64,000 nt of DNA from Chamaelirium japonicum (taxonomy: Eukaryota > Streptophyta > Magnoliopsida > Liliales > Melanthiaceae). Shown here in pieces: positions 27,843 through 41,500 of the stretch. The position numbers were made by a program, and so were the translations under genes. The notes beneath the pieces were generated by a model. It worked only from the letters and a program-made list of their open reading frames with translations. It ran no database searches and was not told the origin of the DNA. Positions within the stretch are counted from its first letter, which is position 1; each line of letters begins with the position of its first letter. The stretch lies in assembly GCA_947650365.1 (NCBI GenBank), contig CANTAL010000136.1:124001-188000 (forward strand), written 5' to 3'.

Positions 27843-28853
27843 CTATCTCATATAGCTTCTACCCTTGCAATCATCTTCAATTGTTTTACGAATATTTTCC
27901 TTTAAGTCTTGTGGGTATATCTGAATCATCTGATTGCCATGATCCATTTTTGATAAGATGTCTGCAGGTTGATTACCCTCTCTCCAGATGTGAGTGATCT
28001 TATACTCATTGTACTTTTTTAAGACCTCTCTGATACTTAAAACCTGGTGAATAGCATTCCAGGGAATAGCACATTCATCTCTAATACATTTCACTGCAAT
28101 AATAGAATCAGATTCAATCCACAGCTTTGAAATGTGCATATCTTCCGTATATAAGAGACCATTCATCACTGCATCTAATTCAATGTTTAGAATTTCAGTA
28201 TACTTAGAAGGACCATAAAAACATTGAATTGCTTCACCATTTCTGTTTCTGAACACTCCCCCAACAGAAGCTGAGTTGTTTGCCAAAGCTCCATCTATAT
28301 TCAACTTCATCCATCCCCTATCAGGTTTATCCCAAGTGACAGTTTGAATATTTCGAATATTAGGCTTCAGATGACATCCCCATTTTGCCAAAATAATTTT
28401 GTTATCCAAAGTATCTTCTTCAGAGTAATCACAACTAGACATTCTCAAAAAAACAGTTCTAGTAATGTAAGCCAGCAGGACTCTCTTGTGAGTAGTTTTT
28501 TTATCAAAAATTCTTTTGCATCTCTCTTCCCAGATCATCTTAACTACACAACCTGTAACTATTTTAGCTAGAGTATTAAGTTGACCTTTATTTCTGAATT
28601 TAGCTTTCAATCTGCTAATCTCTTCACTGAGATTACCAATTCTGGTTGCCTTGATGTCCAGTCTAGATAGAACTGATCTCCAAATCCAGTTAAAGTAAGA
28701 GCAATTGAAAAAAATATGGTCATGAGTTTCCCTATCAGACCAGCACAGAACACATAAAGAAGGAACCATCATACCTCTTCTATGAAGCTTATCACAGGTG
28801 AGAAGTTTTTTTAAAACAGCTCTCCACAAACAAACTGCATTCGTACGATCCAT
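27843..28853 (-). pseudogene. LINE ORF2 C-terminal fragment: zf-RVT plus RNase H
   Basis: An open frame of 336 codons ends in TAG at 27,843. Residues 1-5 (MDRTN) are encoded by satellite and target-site repeat, so the ATG belongs to the insertion site and not to the LINE; real element sequence starts at about residue 6. Residues 10-58 match the zinc-binding region of plant retroelement reverse transcriptases: DKLHRRG at 21-27, then C34, C37, H46 and C51, ending in a W-rich stretch. Residues about 182-303 are a plant-type RNase H domain with all expected acidic residues: D187 (NIDGA), E225 (IELDA), D249 (ESDS) and D298 (PADILSK), plus H288 in HIWREGNQ. RNase H removes the RNA strand of an RNA-DNA hybrid during retrotransposition. 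A full plant L1 ORF2 is about 1,200-1,400 residues, so most is missing. Expression is unlikely. Family assignment is firm; the exact LINE lineage is not. Confidence 0.9.
28838..28850. repeat. target-site duplication, right copy
   Basis: CATTCGTACGATC is the second copy of the 13-bp repeat, at the truncated 5' end of the LINE. The base before it (G at 28,837) differs from the base before the left copy (T at 27,625), which fixes the length at 13. Confidence 0.85.
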
Positions 28854-30049
28854 TCTAATTCATTCGCACAATCTATTCCAATTCATTCGTACGATCCATT
28901 CTAATTCATTAGCACGATCCATTCTAATTCATTCGTTTGATCCATTCTATTTCATACGTACGATCCATTCTTACTCATTCGTACGATCGATTCTAATTCA
29001 TTCGCATGAATGTATCCATTCTAATTCATTCGTACGATCCATTCTAATTCATTCGCACGATCCAGTCTAATTCATTCATACGATCCATTCTAATTCATTC
29101 ATACGATCCATTCTAATTCATTAGCACAATCCATTCTAATTCATTCTAATTCATTCATACGATCAATTCTAATTCATTCGAATGAATGTATCCATTCTAA
29201 TTCATTCGTACGATCCATTCTAATTCATTCGCACGGATATATCTATTCTAATTCATTCTAATTCCTTCGTACGATCCATTCGTATGATCCATTCTAATTC
29301 CTTCGCACGAAAATATCCATTCTAATTCATTCTTACGATCTATTCTAATTCATTCGTACGATCCATTCGAATTCATTCGTATGTTCCATTGTGCGATCCA
29401 TTCTAATTAATTCATATGATCATTCATACGATCCATTCTAATTCATTCATACGATCCATTCTAATTCATTCGTACGATCCATTGTAATTCATTCGCACGA
29501 TCCATTCTAATTCATTTATACTATCCATTCTTACTCATTCGTACGATCCATTCTAATTCATTCGCACGAATGTATCCATTCTAATTCATTCGTACGATCC
29601 ATTCTAATTCATTTGCACAATCTATTCTAATTCATTCGTACGATCCATTCTAATTCATTCGCACGAACCATTCTAATTCATTTGTACGATCCATTCTAAT
29701 TCATTCATACAATCCATTCTAATTCTTTTGCACGAATGTATCTATTCTAATTCATTCGTACGATCCATTCTATTTCATTCGCACGATCCATTCTAATTCA
29801 TTCATACGATCCATTCTAATTCATTCGTACGATCCATTATAATTCATTCGCACAATCCATTCTAATTCCTTCGTACGATCCAATCTAATTCATTCGTACG
29901 ATCCATTCTAATTGATTCATACGTATGATCCATTCGAATTCATTAGAATGGATCGTGCGAATGAATTAGAATGGATCGTTTGAATGAATTAGAATGGATT
30001 GTATGAATGAATTAGAATGGATCGTGCGAATAAATTAGAATGGATCGTA

Positions 30050-31100
30050 CGAATGAATTAGAATGGATATATTCGTGCGAATGAATTAGAATGGATCGTA
30101 CGAATTAGTAAGAATGGATCGTACGAATAAAATAGAATGGATCGTACGAATGAATTAGAATGGATCGTGCGAATGAATTAGATTGGATCGTGCGAATGAA
30201 TTAGAATAGATTGTGCGAATGAATTAGAATGGATCGTACGAATTAATTAGAATGGATACATTCGTGCGAATAAATTAGAATGGATCATATGAATGAATTA
30301 GATTGGATTGTATGAATGAATTAGAGTGGATCGTACGTATGAATTCGAATGGATACATTCGTGCAAAATAATTAGAATGGATTGTATGATTGAATTACAA
30401 TGGATCGTGCGAATGAATTAGAATGGATACATTCGTGCGAATGAATTAGAATGGATCGTATGAATGAATTAGATTGGATCGTATGAATGAATTAGAATGG
30501 ATCATACGTATGAATTAGAATGGATACATTCATGGGAATGAATTAGAATGGATCGTACGAAGGAGTTAGAATGTATCATACGAATGAAATAGAATAGATC
30601 GTTTGAAGGAATTAGAATGGATCATACGAAGGAATTAGAATGGATCGTACGAATGAATTAGAATAGATTGTGCGAATGAATTATAATGGATCACACGAAT
30701 GAATTAGAATGGATACATTCATGCGAAAGAATTAGAATGGATTGTATGAATGAATTAGAATCGATACATTCGTGCGAAAGAATTAGAATGGATTGTATGA
30801 ATGAATTAGAATGGATCGTATGAATGAATTACAATGGATCGTGCGAATGAATTTGAATGGATCGTACGAATGAATTAGAATGGATCGTATAAATGAATTA
30901 GAATGGATTGTGCAAATGAATTAGAATGGTTCATACGAATGAATTAGAGTATCCATTCTAATTCATTCGTACGATCCATTCTAATTCATTCGCACGATCA
31001 ATTCTAATTCATTCATACGATCCATTGTAATTCATTCGTACGATCCATTTTAATTCATACATACAATCCATTCTAATTCTTTCGCACGAATGTATCCATT
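30050..31100. repeat. segmental duplicate, partner at 24.2-25.3 kb
   Basis: This is the right-hand copy of the segment described at 24.24 kb, in the same orientation. Its F-to-R switch lies at about 30,949. The R sequence around 29,190-29,460 also matches 25,380-25,570, with CCATTGTGCG at 29,396 and 25,521, so several pieces on the two sides of the LINE are related. Confidence 0.83.
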
Positions 31101-33095
31101 CTTATTCATTCGTACGATCCATTCTAATTCATTCGCACGATCCATTCTAATTCATTTATACGATCCATTCTAATTCATTCGTATGATCCATTCTAATTCC
31201 TTCGTACGATGCATTCTAATTCATTCGTATGATCCATTCTTACTCATTCGTACGGTCCATTCTAATTCATTCATATGATCCATTGTATTCCATTCGTACG
31301 ATCCATTCTAATTCATTCATACGATCCATTCTAATTCATTTATATGATCCATTCTAATTCATTCGCACGAATGTATCCATTCTAATTCATTCGTACGATC
31401 CATTCTAATTCATTTGCACAATCTATTCTAATTCATTCGTACGATCGATTCTATTTCATTAGCATGATCCATTCTAATTCATTCGTACGATCCATTCTAT
31501 TTCATTCGTACGATCCTTTCTTACTCATTCGTACGATCCACTCTAATTCATTCGCACGAATGTATCCATTCTAATTCATTCGTACGATCCATTCTTATTT
31601 GTACGATACATTCGTGCGAAAGAATTAGAATGGATTGTATGAATGAATTAGAATGGATCGTATGAATGAATTAGAATGGATCGTGCAAATGAATTAGAAT
31701 GGATAGTATGAATGAATTAGAATGGATCGTGCGAATGAATTAGAATGGATCATACGAAGGAATTAGGGTGGATCGTACGAATGAATTAGAATGGATACAT
31801 TCGTGTGAAAGAATTAGAATGGATTGTATGAATGAATTAGAATGGATCGTACGAATGAATTAGAATGGATCGTGCGATTGAACTAGAATGGATCGTGTGA
31901 ATGAATTAGAATAGATACATTCGTGCGAATGAATTAGAATGGATCGTACGAATGAATTAGAATGGATCGTATGAATGAATTAGATTGGATCGTATGAATG
32001 AATTCGAATGGATCGTACGAATGAATTAGAATGGATACATTCGTGCGAATGAATTAGAATGGATCATACGAAGGAATTAGGGTGGATCGTACGAATGGAT
32101 TAGAATGGATACATTCGTGCGAATGAATTAGAATGGATCGTATGAATCAATTAGAATGGATCGTGCGAATGAATTAGAATGGATCGCACGAATGAATTAG
32201 AATAGATCGTACGAATAAATTAGAATGGATCATGCGAGTGAATTAGAATAGATTGTGCGAATGAATTAGAATGGATCGTACGAATGAAATAGAATGGATC
32301 GTACGAATGAATTAGAATGGATCGTATGAATGAATTAGAATGGATCATGCTAATGAATTAGAATGGATCGTACGAATGAATTAGAATGGATCATACGAAG
32401 GAATTAGGGTGGATCGTACGAATGACTTAGATTGGATACATTCGTGCGAAAGAATTTGAATGGATTGTATGAATGAATTAAAATGGAAAGTGCAAATGAA
32501 TTAGAATGGATCGTGCGAATGAATTAGAATGGATCATACGAATGAATTAGAATAGATTGTGCGAATGAATTAGAATGGATCGTACGAATGAATTAGAATG
32601 GATCGTATGAATGAATTAGTACGATCCATTCTAATTCATTCGCACGAATGTATCCATTCTAATTCATTCGTACGATCCATTCTAATTCATTCGCAGAATC
32701 CATTCTAATTCATTCGCACGATTGTATCCATTCTAATTCATTCGTACGATCCATTCTAATTCAATCGTACGATCCTTTCTAATTCATTCGCACGATCCAT
32801 TCTAATTCATTCATACGATCCATTCTAATTCATTCATACAATCCATTCTAATTCTTTAGCACAAATGGATCCATTCTAATTCATTCGTACGATCAATTCT
32901 ATTTCATTCGTACGATCCATTCTTACTCATTCGTACGATCCATTCTAATTAATTCGCACGATCCATTCTAATTCATTCATATGTTCCATTCTATTTCATT
33001 CGTACGATCCATTCTTACTCATTCGTGCGAATTCATTCTAATTCATTCGCATGATCCATTCTAATTCATTCATACGATCCATTCTAATTCATTCG

Positions 33096-34998
33096 TACGA
33101 AGGAATTAGAATGGATTGTGCGAATGAATTAGAATAGATCGTACGAATGAATTAGAATCGATACATTCGTGCAAAAGAATTAGAATGGATTGTATGAATG
33201 AATTAGAATGGATCGTACAAATGAATTAGAATGGATCGTGCGAATGAATTAGAATGGATCGTATGAATGAATTCGAATGGATCGTATGAATGAATTCGAA
33301 TAGATCGTATGAATGAATTAGAACGGATACATTCGTGTGAATGAGTTTGAATGGATCGTACGAATGAGTAACAATGTATCGTACGAATGAATTAGAATGG
33401 ATCGTATGAATGAATTAGAATGGATCATGCGAATGAATTAGAATGGATCGTATGAATGAATTAGAATGGATACATTCATGCGAATGAATTAGAATGGATC
33501 AAACGAATGAGTAAGAATGGATTGTACGAATGAAATAGAATGGATCGTACGAATGAATTAGAATGTATCGTACGAATGAATTCGAATGGATCGTACGAAT
33601 GAATTAGAATGTATTAGGAATTAGAATGGATCGTATGAATGAATTTGAATGGATCGTACAAATGAATTAGAATGGATACAATCGTGCGAATGAATTAGAA
33701 TGGAGCATACGAAGGAATTAGGGTGGATTTTACGAATGCAGTAGAATGGATACGTTTGTGCGAAAGAATTAGAATGGATTGTATGAATGAATTAGAATGG
33801 ATCGTATGAATGAATTAGAATGGATCGTATGAATGGATTAGAATGGACCGTATGAATGAATTAGAATGGATCATAGGAATGAGTAAGAATCGATCATACG
33901 AATGAAATAGAATGGATCGTACGAATGAGTAAGAATGGATCGTACGAATGAAATAGAATGGATCGTACGAATGAATTAGAATGGATCGTGCTAATGAATT
34001 GGAATGGATCATACGTATGAATTAGAATAGATTGTATGAATGAATTAGAATGGATCGTACGAATGAATTACACTGGATACATTCGTGCGAATGAATTAGA
34101 ATGGATCGTATGAATGAATTAGATTGGATCGTATGAATGAATTAGAATGGATCGTACCTATGAATTAGAATGGATAGATTCATGGGAATGAATTAGAATG
34201 GATCGTACGAAGGAATTAGAATGGATCATACGAATGAAATAGAATGGATCGTACGAAGGAATTAGAATGGATCGTATGAAGGAATTAGAATGGATCGTAC
34301 GAAGGAATTAGAATGGATACATTCGTGCAAAATAATTAGAATCGATTGTATGAATGAATTAGAATGGATCGTGCAAATGAATTAGAATGGATCGTGCGAA
34401 TGAATTAGAATGGATCGTACGAATGAATTAGAATAGATTGTGCGAATGAATTAGAATGGATCGTACGAATGAATTAGAATGGATACATTCGTGCGAATGA
34501 ATTAGAATGGATCGTATGAATGAATTAGAATGGATCGTATGAATGAATTCGAATGGATCATATGAATGAATTAGAATGGATATATTCGTGCGAATGAATT
34601 AGAATGGATCATACGAAGGAATTAGGGTGGATCGTACGAATAAATTAGAATGGATACATTCGTGCAAAAGAATTAGAATGGATTGTATGAATGAATTAGA
34701 ATGGATCGTATGAATGAATTAGAATGGATCGTGCGAATAAATTTGAATGGATCATACGAATGAATTAGAATGGATCGTATGAATGAATTAGAATGGATCG
34801 TACGAATGAATTAGAATGGATCGTACGAATGAGTAAGAATGCATCCTACGAATAAAATAGAATGGATCGTACGAATGAATTAGAATGGATCGTGCTAATG
34901 AATTAGAATGGATCGTACGAATGAATTAGAATAGATTGTGCGAATGAATTAGAATGGATCGTACGAATGAATTAGATTGGATTGTATGAATGAATTAG
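33096..34998 (+). repeat. F segment of a three-copy family (copy 1)
   Basis: It begins at the R-to-F junction CGTACGAAGGAATTAG (TACGAAGG at 33,096) and carries the short unit GAATGTATTAGGAATTAG (33,611) and TACCTATGAATTAG (34,155). The same series starts at 35,882 and 46,340. The R sequence before the junction is shared too, including ATTCGTGCGAATTCATTC near 33,025. Confidence 0.83.
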
Positions 34999-35881
34999 CA
35001 TGTTCCATTCTAATTCATTCACACGAATGTATCCATTCTATTTCATTCGTACGATCCATTCTTACACATTCTACGATCCATTCTAATTCATTCGCACGAA
35101 TGTATCCATTCTAATTCATTTGTACGATCCATTCTAATTCAATCGCACGATCCATTCAAATTCATACAAACGATCCATTCTAATTCTTTTGCACGAATGT
35201 ATCCATTCTAATTCATTCGTACGATCCATTCTAATTCCTTCATACGATCCATTCTAATTCCTTCGTACGATCCATTCTATTTCGCACGGTCCATTCTAAG
35301 TCATTCGTACGATCCATTCTATTTTGCACGATCCATTTTAATTCCTTTGTACGATCCATTTTATTTCACATGAATGTAACCATTCTAATTCCTTCGTACG
35401 ATCCATTCTAATTCCTTAGTACGATCCATTGTCTTTCGCACGATCCATTCTAAGTCATTCATACGATCCATTCTAGTTCATTCGCACGATCTATTCTTAT
35501 TAATTCGTACGATCCACTCTAATTCATTCGCACGATCTATTATAATTCATTCGTACGATCCATTCTAATTCATTCGTACGATCCATTTTAATTCATTCGC
35601 ACGATCCATTCTAATTCATTCATACGATCCATTCTAATTCATTCATACAATCCATTCTAATTCTTTCGCACAAATGGATCCATTCTAATTCATTCGTACG
35701 ATCCATTCTTACTCATTCGTACGATCCATTCTAATTCATTCGCACGATCCATTCTAATTCATTCATATGATCCATTCTATTTCATTCGTACGATCCATTC
35801 TTACTCATTCGTGTGAATTCATTCTAATTCATTCGCACGATCCATTCTAATTCAATCATACGATCCATTCTAATTCATTCG

Positions 35882-37960
35882 TACGAAGGAATTAGAATAG
35901 ATTGTGCGAATGAATTAGAATGGATCGTACGAATGAATTAGAATGGATACATTCGTGCGAATGAATTAGAATAGATCATATGAATGAATTAGATTGGATC
36001 ATATGAATGATTTAGAATGGTTCATACGTATGAATTAGAATGGATACATTCATGGGAATGAATTAGAATAGATTGTACGAAGGAATTAGAATGGATCGTA
36101 CGAAGGAATTAGAATGGATTGTATGAATGAATTAGAATGGATACATTCGTGCAAAAGAATTAGAATGGATTGTATGAATGAATTAGAATGGATCGTACAA
36201 ATGAATTAGAATAGTTCGTGCGAATGAATTAAATGGATCGTATGAATGAATTAGAATGGATCGTATGAATGAATTCGAATGGATCATATGAATGAATTAG
36301 AATGGATACATTCGTCCGAATGAATTAGAATGGATCGTACGAATGAGTAAGAATGGATCGTACGAATGAATTAGAATGGATCGTATGAATGAATTAGAAT
36401 GGATCATGTGAATGAATTAGAATGGATCGTACGAATGAATTAGAATGAATACATTCGTGCGAATGAATTAGAATGGATCGTACGAATGAGTAAGAATGGA
36501 TCCTACGAATGAAATAGAATGGATCGTATGAATGAATTAGAATGCATCGTACGAATGAATTCAAATGGATCGTATGAATGAATTAGAATGTATTAGGAAT
36601 TAGAATGGATCGTATGAATGAATTCGAATGGACCGTACGAATGAATTAGAATGGATACATTCATGCGAATGAATTAGAATGGATCATACGAAGGAATTAG
36701 GGTGGATCGTACGAATGAAATAGAATGGATACGTTCGTGCGAAAGAATTAGAATGGATTATATGAATGAATTAGAATGGATCGTATGAATGAATGAGAAT
36801 GGATCGTATGAATGGATTAGAATGGATCGTATGAATGAGTAAGAATGAATCGTACGAATGAAATAGAATGGATCGTACGAATGAGTAAGAATGGATCGTA
36901 CGAACAAAATAGAATGGATCGTACGAATGAATTAGAATGGATCGTGCTAATGAATTAGAATGGATTGTACGAATGAATTAGAATAGATTTTGTGAATGAA
37001 TTAAAATGGATCGTACGAATGAATTAGAATGGATACATTCGTGCGAATGAATTAGAATGGATCGTATGAATGAATTAGATTGGATCGTATGAATGAATTA
37101 GAATGGATCGTACCTATGAATTAGAATGGATACATTCATGGGAATGAATTAGAATGGATCGTATGAAGGAATTAGAATGGATCATACGAATGAAATAGAA
37201 TGGATCGTATGATGGAATTAGAATGGATCGTACGAAGGAATTAGAATGGATACATTCGTGCAAAAGAATTAGAATGGATTGTATGAATGAATTAGAATGG
37301 ATCGTGCAAATGAATTAGAATGGATCGTGTGAATGAATTAGAATGGATCGTACAAATGGATTACAATAGATTGTACGAATGAATTAGAATGGATCGTACG
37401 AATGAATTAGAATGGATACATTCATGTGAATGAATTAGAATGGATCGTATGAATGAATTAGAATGGATCGTATGAATGAATTCGAATGGATCGTACGAAT
37501 GAATTAGAATGGCTACATTTGTGCGAATAAATTATAATGGATCATACGAAGAAATTAGGGTGGATCGTACGAATGAATTAGAATGGATACATTCGTGCGA
37601 AAGAATTAGAATGAATTATATGAATGAATTAGAATGGATCGTATGAATAAATAAGAATGGATCGTGCGAATTAATTTGAATGGATCGTATGAATGAATTA
37701 GAATGGATCGTATGAATGAATTAGAATGGATCGTACGAATGAATTAGAATGGATCGTACGAATGAATTACAATGGATACATTCGTGCGAATGAATTAGAA
37801 TGAATCGTACGAATGAGTAAGAATGGATTGTACGAATGAAATAGAATGGATCGTACGAATGAATTAGAATGGATCGTGCTAATGAATTTGAATAGATTGT
37901 ACGAATGAATTAAAATGGATCGTACGAACGAATTAGAATGGATCGTATGAATGAATTAGA
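35882..37960 (+). repeat. F segment of a three-copy family (copy 2)
   Basis: TACGAAGG lies at 35,882, GTATTAGG at 36,590 and TACCTATG at 37,111. The offset from copy 1 grows from 2,786 to 2,979 and then drops to 2,956, which shows gain and loss of single 23-bp units inside the segment. Confidence 0.8.
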
Positions 37961-38583
37961 ATGGATCGTGCGAATGAATTAGAAGGGATCGTACGAATGA
38001 ATTAGAATGGATACATTCATGCAAATGAAATTAGAATGGATCTTACGAATGAGTAAGAATGGATCTTACGAATAAAATAGAATGGATCGTTCGAATGAAT
38101 TAGAATGGATCGTACTAATGAATTAGAATGGATCGTATGAATGAACTAGTATGGATTGTGCGAATGAATTACAATGGATCATGCGAATGAATTAGAATGG
38201 ATCGTATGAATGAATTAGAATGAATCGTGCGAATGAGTTAGAATGGATCGTACGAATGAATTAGAATGGATACATTCATGCGAATGAATTAGAATGGATT
38301 GTATGAATGAATTAGAATGGATCGTATAAATGAATTAGAAAGGATCATGCGAATGAAATAGAATGGATAGTACGAATGAATTAGAATGGATCGTACGAAT
38401 GAATTAGAATGGATCGTGCGAATGCATTCGAATAGATCGTACGAATGAATTAGAATGGATACATTCGTACGAATGAATTAGAATGGGTCGTACGAAGGAA
38501 TTAGAATGGATCATACGAATGAAATTAAATTGAACGTACGAAGGAATTAGAATGGATCGTACGAAGGAATTAGAATGCAACAT

Positions 38584-41500
38584 ACGAATGAATTAGAATG
38601 GATACATTCGTGCAAAAGAATTAGAATGGATTGTATGAATGAATTAGAATGGATCGTATGAATGAATTAGAATGGATCGTGCGAATGAATTAGAATGGAT
38701 CGTACGAATGAATTAGAATGGAAACATTCGTGCGAATGAATTAGAATGGATCGTACAAATGAGTAAGAATGGATCGTACGGATGAAATAGAATGGATCGT
38801 ACGAATGAATTAGAATGGATCGTGTGAATGAATTAGATTGGATCATGCGAATGAATTAGAATGGATCGTACAAATGAATTAGAATGGATACATTCGTTCG
38901 AATGAATTAGAATGGATCATATGAATGAATTAGAATGTATCGTGCGAATGAATTAGACTAGATCGTATGAATGAATTAGAATCGATACATTCGTGCGAAA
39001 GAATTAGAATGGATCGTACGAATGAATTAGAATGGATCGTACGAATAAATTAGAATGGATCGTGCGAATGAATTAGAATGGATCGTACGAATGAATTAGA
39101 ATGGATACATTCGTGCGAATGAATTAGAATGGATCGTACTAATGAGTAAGAATGGATCGTACGAATGAAATAGAATGGCTCGTATGAATGAATTAGAATG
39201 GATCGTGCGAATGAATTAGATTGGATCGTATGAATGAATTAGAATGGATGGTATGAATGAATTAGAATGGATCATGCGAATGAATTAGAATGGATACATT
39301 CGTGCGAATAAATTAGAATGGATCGTACGAATGAATTATAATGAATCATATGAATGAACTAGAATGGATCGTATGAATGAATTCGAATGGATCGTACGAA
39401 TGAATTATGATGGATACATTCCTGCGAATGAATTGGAATGGATCATACGAAGGAATAAGGGTGGATCGTACGAATGAATTAGAATGGATATATTCGTGCG
39501 AAAGAATTAGAATGGATTGTATGAATGAATTAGAATGGATCGTATGAATGAATTAGAATGGATTGTGCGAATGAATTAGAATGGATCGTACGAATGAATT
39601 AGAATGGATCGTACGAATGAATTAGAATGAATCGTGCGAATGAATTAGAATGGATCGTATGAATTAGAATGGATTGTATGGATGAATTAGAATGGATCGT
39701 ATGAATGAATTAGAATGGATCATGCGAATGAATTAGAATAGATTGTGCGAATAAATTAGAATGGATCGTGCGAATGAATTAGAATGGATCGTACGAATGA
39801 ATTAGAATGGATCGTATGAATGAATTAGAATGGATCGTGCTAATGAATTAGAATGGATCGTACGAATGAATTAGAATGGATCATACGAAGGAATTAGGGT
39901 GGATCGTACGAATGAATTAGAATGGATATATTCATGCGAAAGAATTAGAATGGATTGTATGAATGAATTAGAAATGATCGTGCAAATGAATTAGAATGGA
40001 TCGTGCTAATGAATTAGAATGGATCGTGCGAATGAATTAGATTGGATCATGCGAATGAATAGAATGGATCGTACAAATGAATTAGAATGGATACCTTCGT
40101 GCGAATGAATTAGAATGGATCGTATGAATGAATTAGAATGGATCCTATGAATAAATTCGAATGGATCGTATATATGAATTAGAATGGATCGTACGAATGA
40201 AGTAGAATGGATCGAACGAATGAATTAGAATGGATCGTATGAATGAATTAGAATGGATCGTGCGAATGAATTAGACTGGATCATATGAATGAATTAGAAT
40301 GGATACATTCGTGCGAAAGAATTAGAATGGATTATATGAATGAATTAGATTGGATCGTACGAATGAATTAGAATAGATCATATGAATGAATTAGAATGGA
40401 TCGTGCGAATGAATTAGAATGGATCGTACGAATGAATTAGAATGGATACATTCGTGCGAATGAATTAGAATGGATCATACTAATGAGTAAGAATGGATCG
40501 TACGAATGAAATAGAATGGCTCGTATGAATGAATTAGAATAGATCGTGCGAATGAATTAGATTGGATCGTATGAATGAATTAGAATGGATGGTATGAATG
40601 AATTAGAGTGGATCGTGCAAATGAATTAGAATGGATACATTCGTGCGAATGAATTAGCATGGATCGTACCAATGAATTAGAATGAATCATATGAATGAAC
40701 TAGAATGGATCGTTTGAATGAATTCGAATGGATCGTACGAATGAATTATGATGGATACATTCCTGCGAATGAATTAGAATGGATCATACGAAGGAATTAG
40801 GGTGGATCGTACGAATGAATTTGAATGGATACATTCGTGCGAAAGAATTAGAATGGATTGTATGAATGAATTAGAATGGATCGTATGAATGAATTAGAAT
40901 GGATCGTGCGAATGAATTAGAATGGATCGTACGAATGAATTAGAATGGATCGTACAAATGAATTAGAATGAATCGTGCGAATGAATTAGAATGGATCGTA
41001 TGAATTAGAATGGATTGTATGGATGAATTAGAATGGATCGTATGAATGAATTAGAATGGATCATGCGAATGAATTAGAATAGATTGTGCGGATAAATTAG
41101 AATGGATCGTGCGAATGAATTAGAATGGATCGTACGAATGAATTAGAATGGATCGTATGAATGAATTAGAATGGATCGTGCTAATGAATTAAAATGGATC
41201 GTACGAATGAATTAGAATGGATCATACGAAGGAATTAGGGTTGATGTTACGAATGAATTAGAATGGATATATTCATGCGAAAGAATTAGAATGGATTGTA
41301 TGAATGAATTAGAAATGATCGTGCAAATGAATTAGAATGGATCGTGCTAATGAATTAGAATGGATCATACGAATGAATTAGAATAGATTGTGCGAATGAA
41401 TTAGAATGGATTGTACGAATGAATTAGAATGGATCGTATGAATGAATTAGCACGATCCATTCTAATTCATTCGCATGAATGTATCCATTCTATTTCATTT

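Larger units (their letters stand above)
27639..28837 (-). mobile_element. 5'-truncated plant L1-clade LINE (3' end only)
   Basis: This 1,199-bp stretch is unrelated to the satellite and lies on the minus strand. In element order it holds the last third of ORF2 (a broken zf-RVT segment, then RNase H), about 190 bp of 3' untranslated sequence, an AATAAA signal and a tail of 12 A (12 T on the + strand at 27,639-27,650). The 5' end stops abruptly inside the zf-RVT region, so endonuclease and reverse transcriptase are absent. This is the usual result of incomplete target-primed reverse transcription. A 13-bp direct repeat, CATTCGTACGATC, flanks it exactly. The pure A tail, the perfect 13/13 repeat and the open reading frame suggest a fairly recent insertion. 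It cannot move by itself. Confidence 0.93.
28838..35883. repeat. satellite sub-region: right of the LINE, alternating blocks
   Basis: Approximate blocks: R 28838-29943 (the same block as the left flank, split by the LINE), F 29944-30948, R 30949-31602, F 31603-32618, R 32619-33097, F 33098-34998, R 34999-35883. The F block at 29,944 and the start of the next R block are paralogous to 24,240-25,300. Only satellite is seen. Confidence 0.9.

Noticed and set aside
28344-28571. 75-codon open frame on the + strand inside the LINE
   Set aside because: It is antisense to ORF2, with no recognisable domain; a shadow of the coding strand.
27843-28853. Host RNase H gene or functional gene
   Set aside because: The poly(A) tail, target-site repeats, 5' truncation inside zf-RVT and lack of introns or promoter mark it as a LINE fragment; its ATG is satellite-derived.
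28798-29070. 90-codon open frame on the + strand across the LINE and satellite junction
   Set aside because: It joins antisense LINE sequence to satellite translation; no biological unit.
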